The position numbers and the translations under genes are program-made. The notes under the pieces are model-generated. The model made no database searches. It was not told where the DNA came from and saw only the letters and a program-made list of their open reading frames with translations. From positions 1-41,777 of the forward strand of contig CBFFRP010000158.1 of NCBI GenBank assembly GCA_965644295.1: DNA of 41,777 nt, given 5' to 3'. Source of the DNA: Paraphysomonas bandaiensis. Taxonomy: Eukaryota; Chrysophyceae. Positions 1 to 9,265 of the stretch are shown one piece after another; positions within the stretch are counted from its first letter, which is position 1, and each line of letters opens with the position of its first letter.

Positions 1-3000
1 TACTGTCTTGAACTATGTAATCAGAACGCCTTGCAGACTGACTCAGCTTTGTTAGTGGATAGCGTTTGCCTTTGTACTCAGCAATGATGACGTCTGCTAG
101 GAATGTGTTCTTCGCATAAAGGGATAGTCCTTTGGCAGTGTTATCGGCGTACGCAATGTAGAACTTTCTTGACCAGTCCTTGTCCCAGCTGGTGGTATCA
201 AGTGCTGGAGTTGGTCTGATCGTTCGTGTGGTCGTGGATTGGTGTGAGTTGTGAAGGTTCGTTGGTTGGTCACTTTCATCGTAATTTACGACCTTTTTGG
301 CTTTCCGGGTTGGCTGGCATCGACTTGTCAACGCAGTTTGGGCGTGTTTCAACTGCATCTTCCTGTGCGATGGTAGTGCTCCAGGGGTTGAAGCCTGCAG
401 AATCTGTCGATTTGTTCGTGCTAACTTGGTGCTGCTGGACGAGGTTGTTCTGGTGCTGGTCGTCTTTGATGTCCTATTGTTGTTCGTGATTGAGTCCGCG
501 GGAAGTGTAGGTGGAGCGATGGGGTCAGACGTTGAGAGTATACTGGTGGCCAAGGTGTTTTCAAGAGATAGTAGGGCGTTGTCTAGGGCAGTAGAAAGAC
601 CGGCAGGGTCTAAGAGGAAGTAGTGAGCATCTTGTAGTATGACATGGTAGTAGTTATCACGAACAGCGTTCCTAAGTTCCTCCACCTTCCATGCGATGTT
701 ATAAGCTACTTTGTCAGTAGGGATACCTACAATGCTGAGATAATTACCATTTTGCGCCCACGTCGTGCAGGGGTTGATAGTAGAGGCTAAAAGGTGGACC
801 TCTCGCACTGAGAGCCAGTGAGTTATGTCGTCCTCCGTAGTGTATGTTGTTTTGGCAGGTATTAAAAGTGCGGCCTGTGCGTGATCCAACTTATGTCGTA
901 GTGGCTGAAGTGTGTGATGGGCCATGCACTCCCGTTGCATTGTGTCGAACGCTTGGGTGCCTAATGTATTTATAAAAGATGCTAGCGTGTGACGGTCCTT
1001 GCGTTGTTTGAGGTCTAATTTCAGACAGGAGCGAGTGTGTCGCCTGCTTGAAGCAAGAATGTGCAGATGATAGAGTGTGCTGTATGCGCAGTATCCATCA
1101 CTTGGGATATGTTGTTGTGTGCGAAGGGCTGAGGGTCTGAGGGTGAGGCGATAGACTCTGCTCATGTCGCACATATGGAGCCTGAGTTGTCGACGGTCCG
1201 TGGGGTTCATCTGCCGTAGTTGACGTCGAGCTCTCGGTGACAAGGAGACTGCAATTACTTCCCTCTGTTCCTGTTGCTCTCTTTGCTCATGTAGCATAGA
1301 TGGTACAGTTGACGGTTCCGAAGTCCAGATGATGTTGGTGCTCTGTCTGGAGGTCTGGTGTTGTAGAAAACAGGATAGCCGCTCCTGAGTTCGTGTTAGA
1401 GCGTGCATGATGGAGGTGGGGATATTTGTTGCATTTAGTATGTGAAACCCATGCTGGCTGCGTATGATGTCATGGGTTACCACAGTGTTGGTAGAAGCGT
1501 GCACTGTTAGTGCCTGTCTGGAGAATGGTGATAGCTGTGCCCAACCAGGCGCCAGGTGCGGTTGAACAGCGTCCCATAGTCTGTATGGTATGGAGAGAAG
1601 ATCGAGTAGCAGTTGGAAATCCTCCGTGTCTAGATGTAGTCCTGTGTGTGGATTCGAGGATTCATATTGCATAAGTGTCTTACGGAGAGTGACAGTGGCT
1701 GTTGAGGGAATACCCTTTGTCAGGCAAAGGGTCCGCACATGCCTAGATACAACATGAGTGGAGTCTGCCCAGGGTTTGTTGCCATTCGCGAGATGCTGGG
1801 CAACTAGTAGGGCGCTGTGCGTGGTGTCCAATTTGTGCTCTGGTAGCGTGAATGATATCATGAGATCATAGTTGTCCGTCCTGGAAGCCTTGGCTATGAA
1901 TCCTTCCCATATGTCTAAACAGGCAGGGGATAGCATGTGTGCGTATATTTCTTTTAAAAGGTTTCCCTGTGGGGAGGCAGCAATGGTTTGGGTTTCATCA
2001 TATCTAACCCAGTTGTTCAGCAGATCGGAGTGAAAGGGCGTGTGACCCCGGCCCTCTGTGTAGTGTAGGGGGTATGTGGCAATATCCTTGGGCAGTACAT
2101 CCGGCCTGAGGTCAGGAGTGGTAGTGGAGAGTGAGGATGGGCCGTCTGGGGCTAATGCTGGAGTTCCCATGGTGTTCAGTTGAGTAGGGTTGGTGGTAGG
2201 TGGCTTCCGTTTGACTGGGAAATAGTCAAATAACGTTGCATACGGTGTGGTGGCATCCTTAGTGGATAAGGGTAATGTGTGGGTGGATTTGCTAGGTCCG
2301 TCACCGCTGTTATCGGAGGAGAATTCCTTCCCCTGAAGGGCGTGGGAGGGATGGTTGATGGACCTGGCACGGTGGACTCCTTGCATTCCCTTGGAATGAC
2401 ATTGCAACACATTTTGGAGACGCATGATGACGAAGTCAGGAATTCTCTCGAGTAGCGCGTGTAGTTCCAACTCCACCGGGTATTTGGTGTCCAGGAAGAA
2501 GTGATCGTTGGAGCAAAACACATCATAAGATGGAAGGAATTGAGTTTGTGGAAGGAAGGAGGAATAGTGGGTGGACCAATACGCCCAGTAAGGGAGAGGC
2601 GATAGTTTGTCTGGGGGTTTTCTAGGAGGAGGTAGAGTGTACTGTGTGTGTGTATGACACTGCAGTGGTGTTATGAGTGTGTTGGACAGTGAGAGAGAGC
2701 TGGTGATGTGTCCAACAGTACAGGTAGACAGGTACATGGACATGGTGATGTGTCCAACAGTACAGGTAGACAGGTACATGGACATGGTGATGTGTCCAAC
2801 AGCAGTAGAGGTATACACGGAATGGTATACATCCTGTAGGACACAGTAGTACAGTAGTCGAGTATACCGTATGCGGAATACAGTGTCTATCCAATGAGAT
2901 GGATGGGCTGTGGGGGTGATAGGTGAACAGGGTGAGGGGGTAGCCTGCTGGGTGGATGGACCACAGACAAACCATGTTGGGTTGGGTTGAGTGGGCGGCA

Positions 3001-3388
3001 GAAGGCAGCCCTGTTGCACAGTTGAGAGGGATCGAGAGTATTCAGTGATTGCATAGGGGGTCCATGGGGGTCGTTTTCGTGAGCCTGCTCGCACGAGCCA
3101 TGTTCTGAGAGGTTGTAGCCGTAGAAAGCGATGGGTGAGACGAAGTTGTCTGCTGAGGGGATAGCACGTAGGTGCGGTCAGCGCTGCATTGGTGCAGGCA
3201 CGTGGTTTAACTGAAGTAGTTGAGTAGGGTGAAGGTTGCAAGGCCAGGCAGGGGGGCTTGGAGCGTGTACAACATGGTGTGACAGGTAATTTGTCGGAAG
3301 CGTGGTGGTCAACAAAATGCAGCAGTAAGGGAGTGTAAAAGGCCCTGGGCACACTGATGTGACTCAGCCACAGTCTCAATAGAGACAT
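1..3388 (-). CDS. LINE ORF1-type protein with OTU-like and SET domains (runs off left edge)
   Basis: One uninterrupted frame of 1,129 codons starts at the ATG at 3388 (in-frame TAA upstream at 3406-3404) and is still open at base 1. Residues 1-760 are unrecognised: Pro/Thr/Ser-rich at first, with an in-frame 14-residue repeat from 2702-2799. At about residue 764 the motif DGYC, followed by a WLSVREVHLLA segment and an HY near residue 922, has the D-G-x-C ... W/E ... H order of OTU cysteine proteases. A Ser/Thr/Asn-rich linker follows. From about residue 1075 the segment AKGLSLYAKNTF then IIAEYKGK matches the first strands of a SET methyltransferase domain, cut by the window edge. The paralogous copy at 40303-41104 supplies the rest of SET and leads into an APE endonuclease, so this is read as ORF1 of a non-LTR retrotransposon. 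The frame is visibly richer in G+C than its surroundings. SET call strong, OTU call moderate, N-terminal function unknown. Confidence 0.75.
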   Translation of the reverse strand, partial: MSLLRLWLSHISVPRAFYTPLLLHFVDHHASDKLPVTPCCTRSKPPCLALQPSPYSTTSVKPRACTNAALTAPTCYPLSRQLRLTHRFLRLQPLRTWLVRAGSRKRPPWTPYAITEYSRSLSTVQQGCLLPPTQPNPTWFVCGPSTQQATPSPCSPITPTAHPSHWIDTVFRIRYTRLLYYCVLQDVYHSVYTSTAVGHITMSMYLSTCTVGHITMSMYLSTCTVGHITSSLSLSNTLITPLQCHTHTQYTLPPPRKPPDKLSPLPYWAYWSTHYSSFLPQTQFLPSYDVFCSNDHFFLDTKYPVELELHALLERIPDFVIMRLQNVLQCHSKGMQGVHRARSINHPSHALQGKEFSSDNSGDGPSKSTHTLPLSTKDATTPYATLFDYFPVKRKPPTTNPTQLNTMGTPALAPDGPSSLSTTTPDLRPDVLPKDIATYPLHYTEGRGHTPFHSDLLNNWVRYDETQTIAASPQGNLLKEIYAHMLSPACLDIWEGFIAKASRTDNYDLMISFTLPEHKLDTTHSALLVAQHLANGNKPWADSTHVVSRHVRTLCLTKGIPSTATVTLRKTLMQYESSNPHTGLHLDTEDFQLLLDLLSIPYRLWDAVQPHLAPGWAQLSPFSRQALTVHASTNTVVTHDIIRSQHGFHILNATNIPTSIMHALTRTQERLSCFLQHQTSRQSTNIIWTSEPSTVPSMLHEQREQQEQREVIAVSLSPRARRQLRQMNPTDRRQLRLHMCDMSRVYRLTLRPSALRTQQHIPSDGYCAYSTLYHLHILASSRRHTRSCLKLDLKQRKDRHTLASFINTLGTQAFDTMQRECMAHHTLQPLRHKLDHAQAALLIPAKTTYTTEDDITHWLSVREVHLLASTINPCTTWAQNGNYLSIVGIPTDKVAYNIAWKVEELRNAVRDNYYHVILQDAHYFLLDPAGLSTALDNALLSLENTLATSILSTSDPIAPPTLPADSITNNNRTSKTTSTRTTSSSSTKLARTNRQILQASTPGALPSHRKMQLKHAQTALTSRCQPTRKAKKVVNYDESDQPTNLHNSHQSTTTRTIRPTPALDTTSWDKDWSRKFYIAYADNTAKGLSLYAKNTFLADVIIAEYKGKRYPLTKLSQSARRSDYIVQDS
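2702..2799 (-). repeat. 42-bp tandem repeat inside the LINE ORF
   Basis: A 42-bp unit beginning ggtgatgtgtccaacag is present twice in full (from 2702 and 2744) and a third time in part (from 2786). Being 14 codons long, it adds a repeated peptide (MSMYLSTCTVGHIT) without breaking the frame. Confidence 0.9.
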
Positions 3389-3689
3389 TGGGCTTGGAGC
3401 TGGTTAATAGAGTGAAACTTTATGTTGGACTGTATTTGCCATCGTAGGGCAGAGAATTATGAGCTATATTTACACATCGACTTGCATAGATGTATCAGTA
3501 AAGCAGGGATGTAGTACGCATGTAGTCTTATGAAAATCTTTTGGACAGCAAGCTGTAATTCATTTGCCCATATATTGCATACCTACATATATATAGTCCC
3601 AGTGGTGAATATCTTATTATTAGCGTTTAAGAGTCGGGACTAATTTAACATTGCAATTTAACTCACTAGCGCTTAGCTCTGATGTCCTA
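3389..3689. other. probable LINE 5' flank
   Basis: No open frame of note. It lies just upstream of the LINE ORF start and may be its 5' untranslated region; the outer boundary of the element cannot be fixed from one copy. Confidence 0.4.
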
Positions 3690-3952
3690 CTATTTAGCGC
3701 TACGAAAGCTGCTTGTGCGTCACCACAAGCGCCAAGGTGTAACCAATTTTTCCCTTTCACTCCAAGGAAACGCAGTGAGCAAGCAGAATGTTGATATACC
3801 TGACACTGAAGGATTTTTGAGTCTTACAGGTGAGCAGCCCGGATGCTTAACTTCAGCGGGCAGCCCAGTACCCCGGATGCCTGTTTATTCGTCAGGGACC
3901 CAAATGAGTCTACTCATGTGACACTTTTTGGTGTCCCTTGTACCACACAAGC
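3690..3952 (+). repeat. interspersed repeat, copy A
   Basis: Shares with 17331-17605 (+) and 27379-27625 (-) a start like GCTTGTGCGTC..CGCAAGC plus CCAAGGTG, then AGTGAGCAAGCAGAATGTT, then CCCGGATGC and GGCAGCCCA blocks. It ends CCCTTGTACCACACAAGC, as copy C does. Small ORFs within it are not conserved between copies. Class unknown; it looks like a nonautonomous (SINE- or MITE-like) family. Confidence 0.75.
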
Positions 3953-4548
3953 ATGCGGCTATGAGTGGGTAGAACAACATCTGCTGGCTATATATGCAGC
4001 TCACGTTAGTCTCCCGGAGAAATATCTTCTTTACTTATTCCTCAGAATATCACGTAAAGGTGCGAATCCGACTTTGTTGAGGGCTATAGTCCCATAATAT
4101 ATAGCTTGCATTGGTCTGGATATGATGCATTGTGAAGATCCATGCGGCATGCGATCGGATGAAGAAAGAAACAAAACAACGTATCGGCATCCTTTGTATA
4201 TTTTTGTTCAGAGATGCCTCTAATATTGAGACAACAACTATCTGTATTCCAGCCGTAGTTGTATTGCAGTAATATAGAAGCTATTTGCTTCAATTTATTT
4301 CCGAAAAAATATGATGCTGACTGCCGATACGAAAAAAACAACAAGGATGCTTTTTTTGTGTAATGCTCGTATGTTACGTACATATCTATACCATATACAT
4401 GTACCACTACACCATATACAGCCATATACCAGTACAGCAGTACACCTACGATATACTCTATATATACTAGTATAGTTTAATATCTTTAAGTTTCCTGCCA
4501 CTAGTATGAAGTCCACCAATCTAGTTCCAGTATCCTGTGAATGACTCC
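3953..4548. other. intergenic, nothing recognised
   Basis: AT-rich sequence with short runs of tata/tgta; it separates repeat copy A from the sulfotransferase-like gene. The ORFs here are short and featureless. Confidence 0.5.
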
Positions 4549-5568
4549 ATGACAGTATATCCCTATCTGCTAGTGGTGTATGTGAGCATCTATCTCACAT
4601 ATACTGATTCCGTATCTATTAATCAGTATACAGACATCGATTTGAATGATGTCAAAATATTTTTTTCAAAGAGTGCGTGCAATTCATCTGTAAACTTTGA
4701 TAAATACAGTCCCAATATGATCAACAAATGGACTGGTAACAACTCACTTTTATTCAGTCAGAAAGAAGTAAAGAGCATTCAACAGAAGAACACTATAAAA
4801 CTGATTAATCCTGGTGCAGGGACTACTGGAACAACAGAAGTATTTACTGTTGTATGCAATGAGATGCACCTCAAATCATGGCATTCTCCTTATCAATGTG
4901 GACATCGTGGTTTCAACTCTCATGTGCTTGCATTTGATCAAGCCCTCAAACGGCCTGGCGTTAGTATAAAAAATAGTCTTAAGAACCGTCTGCGTCTTTT
5001 CACCTCCGGATTTTATATTACTGATGATCCCGTTCGTGGTTTCTTTAGTGAGTTACTCGTACTGTCACCTCAAGCAGGGATAGCAATGACCTTCAGAGAA
5101 CCCACATCTTGGCTTCATAGTAGGATATCCCATCACCCAGGGGTAAAAATCTGTCTCCCCTCTTTATGGGACCATCCCTCTGTTTTGCACCCTTATGATA
5201 TATCCGGATGTTTGTCTGCAACTGGATATCGACCTGCCAAGGCAATAACGAATTTAGGACATTATGTTACGGGTCAACCCACACCTTTTCACTTACGCAG
5301 GAGGAGATTGGAGAAAGGTGGTCCATTCCAGGAAAAGTATTGGCTTCAAGATAGGGTTCAGGAACTTGTCGAGGCATATATTCAAGCTAATACAATGATT
5401 ATATATTTAACCCTCGCTTCTGGTCGTCCTTTTCTCCCAATCTGTCTGTGGGACATGGTTCCCTACAACAAGAATGATTTAGTCGATACTATATATAGTT
5501 TCTTGCGCAATAATTCTATAGAAATATCACCCACAGACATTGAACGAGGTGGAATATCCATTAAATAG
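4549..5568 (+). CDS. sulfotransferase-like secreted or Golgi membrane protein
   Basis: Single-exon frame of 339 residues. The ATG at 4549 is chosen because it opens directly on a hydrophobic stretch (TVYPYLLVVYVSIYL), a signal peptide or type II signal anchor; the frame is open upstream only from a GTG. At about residue 87, NPGAGTTGTTEVF resembles the 5'-phosphosulfate loop that binds the PAPS cofactor. At about residue 183, FREPTSWLHSR resembles the 3'-phosphate motif (R-x-P ... S) of sulfotransferases. The length suits a Golgi carbohydrate sulfotransferase, which would modify glycans in the lumen. The acceptor substrate is not predictable and overall similarity to named enzymes looks low. 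It has no intron, unlike most neighbours. Fold assignment moderate; activity is inference. Confidence 0.6.
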   Translation: MTVYPYLLVVYVSIYLTYTDSVSINQYTDIDLNDVKIFFSKSACNSSVNFDKYSPNMINKWTGNNSLLFSQKEVKSIQQKNTIKLINPGAGTTGTTEVFTVVCNEMHLKSWHSPYQCGHRGFNSHVLAFDQALKRPGVSIKNSLKNRLRLFTSGFYITDDPVRGFFSELLVLSPQAGIAMTFREPTSWLHSRISHHPGVKICLPSLWDHPSVLHPYDISGCLSATGYRPAKAITNLGHYVTGQPTPFHLRRRRLEKGGPFQEKYWLQDRVQELVEAYIQANTMIIYLTLASGRPFLPICLWDMVPYNKNDLVDTIYSFLRNNSIEISPTDIERGGISIK

Positions 5569-6203
5569 ATGTATGATTTCTTACAGTTTCCCTCTCCGAG
5601 GGTGTGCCTTAGTGTAGTGGTAGTGTTGATTAAACTATATAATTCATAGATCTATATTGAAACCCCGGCGGTTTGTTATTTATTGTGTGTGGCGCCGAAC
5701 AAGCTCCTATCGCGGAGTGTTATAGAGTAAAAAATATCTGTCAATGTCCTGCGGCTTAGGAGGTCTACACAATGCAAAGGGGGCCGGATCAACATAGTCT
5801 TCTTAGAATATGCTCAAAAATTTTACTTTCATGTTTACTTAATAAGTTTCTAGACTATCATATTTGGCTGCAACTGATAGTGATATGAATTTATTAGGTG
5901 TATGTTTTGTATATTTAAAAGGTAATGAAACTGTAGGCCATGCTGAAAGCGATGTTTGTATTAACGAAACCTGGCTGCTACATTGTAAGGTTTATCAAGT
6001 TATATTATGTTGAACTAAACAAGATCAGTGATTTATAAGAACAAAGTTATGGAGCTGAAGCGGATTTATATCACAGAAGGGTTTTCAAATTATATAAATC
6101 CACTATAGTACTATACACAAGCAGAGTAACTACATGAAAACTCAATGAGCTGCGAGTAGTGGTTACTTTCGAGGTTATCGGGAATTAACATGCAAATTGC
6201 AAA
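5569..6203. other. intergenic, with a weak tRNA-like segment
   Basis: No coding sequence seen. 5610-5620 reads TAGTGTAGTGG, an acceptable pol III A box, and 5656-5666 (attgaaacccc) loosely resembles a B box, but the flanks do not form an acceptor stem. Confidence 0.35.
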
Positions 6204-6974
6204 TTACATAGAGGAACATAATTTAAAAAAATCATCCTTAGACAGCATTCGAACCATGTGCTCTTTCGACCAGAGCTCTCTGTGTCGGGATAGTAAACAA
6301 GTGAGGTCATCTCTATTCTGAATAGGTGGACGCTGTAAAGAAGGATTTGCTAAAATCACCTCAACCATATCCCAGAACTGTTGTGCGTTACAAGACAAAC
6401 CCATGGATGTGTTATTACTGGAATTCGGTTGGGCTGACACTGGATTGCTATATGCACCACAGTAGCTACACCACACACTGGAATTCTGACTATAATGAGC
6501 AGACGACAGAGTGCGCTGGCATGTGCCACATATACGATGCTTCTTTATACTACTTACCTGTGCGTTAGTCGATAATATATCGTTCAACTGTTGTGATATT
6601 AACATCGAAAAGGCTTCTACATAGCCATCCACTTGCCATTTTACACTGAGTACAGCCCATATCTTGTTCCACTTCACTTCATGATTTTTACCGCCATTTA
6701 CAATACTCGGTGAAGCAAACGACAGTGTATGAATGTCGAGTAGAAATAGAGCCGCTTGCTCTGGATCGTCTTCCGGAAGGATAATTTCAGAATCCTCTGA
6801 TGCAGAATCAATAATTTCTTTGAAATATTGACTTCTCATTTGTAAGATATCTCGTGAACATACTATAACTTGAGCTGTATGAGCTGACTGTATCTTTATT
6901 GATATAGGATGAGATATACGGTCAATGTTAGGGATCTCTATTATCTTTTCAGGGGTATGAGTATCATTCTCCAT
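6204..6974 (-). CDS. BTB/POZ-like protein with C-terminal zinc ribbon
   Basis: Single-exon frame of 256 residues. Residues about 20-130 follow the BTB/POZ pattern: a strand with VIVCSRDIL, the helix SQYFKEII, then the acidic segment EIILPEDDPEQAALFLLDIH. BTB domains mediate dimerisation and act as adaptors for cullin-3 ligases or transcription factors. Downstream, C149-x2-C152 and C169-x2-C172 (CGTC ... CSYC) form a probable four-Cys zinc ribbon, followed by a helical tail to residue 256. No kelch, MATH or BACK domain is visible. The same BTB-plus-short-ribbon layout is common in fungal BTB proteins. The ATG at 6974 is the first in frame. Partner and process unknown. Confidence 0.65.
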   Translation of the reverse strand: MENDTHTPEKIIEIPNIDRISHPISIKIQSAHTAQVIVCSRDILQMRSQYFKEIIDSASEDSEIILPEDDPEQAALFLLDIHTLSFASPSIVNGGKNHEVKWNKIWAVLSVKWQVDGYVEAFSMLISQQLNDILSTNAQVSSIKKHRICGTCQRTLSSAHYSQNSSVWCSYCGAYSNPVSAQPNSSNNTSMGLSCNAQQFWDMVEVILANPSLQRPPIQNRDDLTCLLSRHRELWSKEHMVRMLSKDDFFKLCSSM

Positions 6975-7547
6975 GATATCTATATGATACTTACTATGAT
7001 TACACTGTAGATAAATGACTATAGTTCGATGATGGTGTTATATATATATGTATACAGTAGATGGCCAGCCACCTTGAGATATTCATAGCTACAAGAGACC
7101 TTCAAGGGAATTTATGGGTTTAATTTTCAAGGAAAATCCGGATTTTGTGTAGAATAGAAGTATAAAATCTGACCTTTTATCTTTTAAATTGGGATATATT
7201 TAGGCATATCCATCCGGCCATTCCAACCACAATACATGCATAGCAACACCTCTACACTGCTCTGACTGACTGATTGACTGTGTACTCGCATTAATCGTAT
7301 AGCACTCGCCAGGATTATTTAGATCTTCCCTGGATAACTTAACAGAAGTGCTGTTATCATAGAAATATCTAATCCAGATGTACCTCGTATAATCTTATGA
7401 GGTTATGTAATACTGACTCTACCACTCAACATATACACATATATATATATGAATTGGATAAGAATGTAACACTACCATGAATCGTATCATATCGTGGAAA
7501 AGAATGCGAGTTATCATCGACTTCACGTCATATGTCTGCTAATAAGG
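6975..7547. other. intergenic, nothing recognised
   Basis: AT-rich, with short tata/tgta runs near 7040 and 7440. No gene or repeat boundary could be supported. Confidence 0.5.
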
Positions 7548-7655
7548 AATGCTCTGGAGTCTAAACCAAACAACTTTAACAATTAGGACAACTTCGGCTG
7601 TTAAATTGATCTAGAATTGAAATGAATACCTCCGATATCTCGTTATGAACAAAAT

Positions 7656-8156
7656 ACCAAAATACTGAAAATTTGTCCTGTAATTCTTCACAACATGAAC
7701 ACAGTGATGTTTCTGACCATCACAAGGTGGAACTGCAACAGTTAAATTTAGCAACTTCCTTTGATAGAGATAAACAGTTACATATCCAGTCTGGTACTAT
7801 GTTATTGTAGATACTTCTGTGTTGATAGCAGTAAGAATAACAGTCCACCCCACGATCAAGATAATTTCATCTTACATCCTTTGGCGTGAAGAGATATATC
7901 GTTATGAACAAAATACTGAAAATTTGTCCTGTAATTCTTCACAACATGAACACAGTGATGTTTCTGACCATCACAAGGTGGAACTGCAACAGTTAAATTT
8001 AGCAACTTCCTTTGATAGAGATAAACAGTTACATATCCAGTCTGGTACTATGTTATTGTAGATATTTCTGTGTTGATAGCAGTAAGAATAACTGTCCACC
8101 CCACGATCAAATTAATTACATCTTACAGCCTTTGGCGTGAAGAGATACATCGTTGT
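7656..8156. repeat. 251-bp tandem duplication
   Basis: The block around aatttgtcctgtaattcttc, continuing through tggaactgcaacag and ccaccccacgatcaa, occurs twice with a period of 251 bp (for example aatttgtcctg ends at 7680 and again at 7931). The paralogous region 10385-11270 has one unit only. Confidence 0.85.
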
Positions 8157-8512
8157 GTCTATGCACGTATATTATTTGAATTTACTGACTACGTAAAGTT
8201 TTATTTCGTAATACTATAAGGCACTACTATATTCTTTAATTAAATGAAATTTCAACCGGTTGCTCGCTGGTACTGGATATAGGGGAAGTATTTCGTTGTA
8301 ATTATACTCACGACGTATTAGTGCAAACCTAACACTCTCTATGTGGATAGATAGTTTTGTAAAAACGACAAGCAACAACTATGAGTGTGCTAGCCATCGC
8401 ATATCCTAAATTCTACTTCATTATTGGTGTTTAGTTTTGGTAATACTACGTACGTCGTATGTTCACGCTGACATAAATTCGTATAGTTGAAAACTCAACG
8501 ACTCATTTAGAC

Positions 8513-8685
8513 CTAAGCTGTAACTTTTCTCTTCTTCTTTATAGGTTGCTCATCTTCTACTTTGCTATTGCTGTGCGGATTGGAGCTATTAGACCTGTCA
8601 GGATTCTTTCGGTTTTGTCGTCCGGGTTTAGCTTTGCTACCTTTCTTTCCATTTCCAGCTGTCTGGCGATTTTTCGGGTTGTTAC
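8513..8685 (-). pseudogene. duplicated terminal fragment of the two-RRM gene
   Basis: Encodes the same C-terminal tail as 11098-11270 (from NNPKNRQTAGNG to KKKRKVTA) with one visible substitution (Asn for Asp), but lacks both RRM domains and any upstream exon. Homology ends at 8685, where the frame enters unrelated sequence. An ATG at 8722 could start a 69-residue peptide, but nothing suggests it is made. Read as a non-functional partial duplicate. Confidence 0.8.
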
Positions 8686-9265
8686 GATGTACATCAATAA
8701 CTACAGCAAGACCATTATACAAATAATGTTACACACAAAGAGTACAGTGATTTAATGTGGTTACCTTTGTTGTCTGTGGTCTGTAGGGACCACAGGAGTT
8801 CAAAATATCAAGATGAATGACGTGGTTTCAAGAGCTCTTAATATAATAATGAGCTATCTGAATTTAACTCTGAAGACATGAGTATAGAGGTAGATGAGTG
8901 CAGTACAGTTTCACGACGACACATCATTGAAATGTTCCAGTCTAATGGACTGGCTCTGGATATATAAAATATCTAACCATGTTCACTTATATAGAGAGAT
9001 ACCCACACGCACAACAAAAAACAGGGAAGATTTTTGGACTTGGGTAGTTTTTTTGGACTGCCTACTCTCGATATGTCATGCACATATACGCCTTATACCG
9101 GTATACGGTATACCCTCATGGTATACGGAAATGCGGAGTAACAGTACAGTACAGTAAACAACTCGCTCGCTCCTCATTGTAAAATTCACAGTCTGGCTAT
9201 CTGGCATTGTGTCTTGCAAACATTAGATTTCAAATAGTCATTACGTAGTATTGATTTGTTTAGTT
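8686..9265. other. intergenic, nothing recognised
   Basis: Contains short gtatac palindromes around 9100-9125 but no supported gene. Confidence 0.5.

Larger units (their letters stand above)
7548..8685. repeat. segmental duplication of 10385-11270
   Basis: Nearly identical to 10385-11270 from the shared atgctctggagt to the shared gggttgttac, where homology stops abruptly on both sides. The 252-base length difference is explained by an extra 251-bp tandem unit in this copy. It carries the last part of the RRM gene plus its 3' flank. Confidence 0.9.

Noticed and set aside
226-623. Plus-strand frames of 87 and 108 residues
   Set aside because: Complement shadows of the SET-LINE ORF; the same shadows recur at 40116-40626 on the other strand.
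2176-2975. Two minus-strand frames of about 116 residues
   Set aside because: Alternative frames inside the continuous 1,129-codon LINE ORF.
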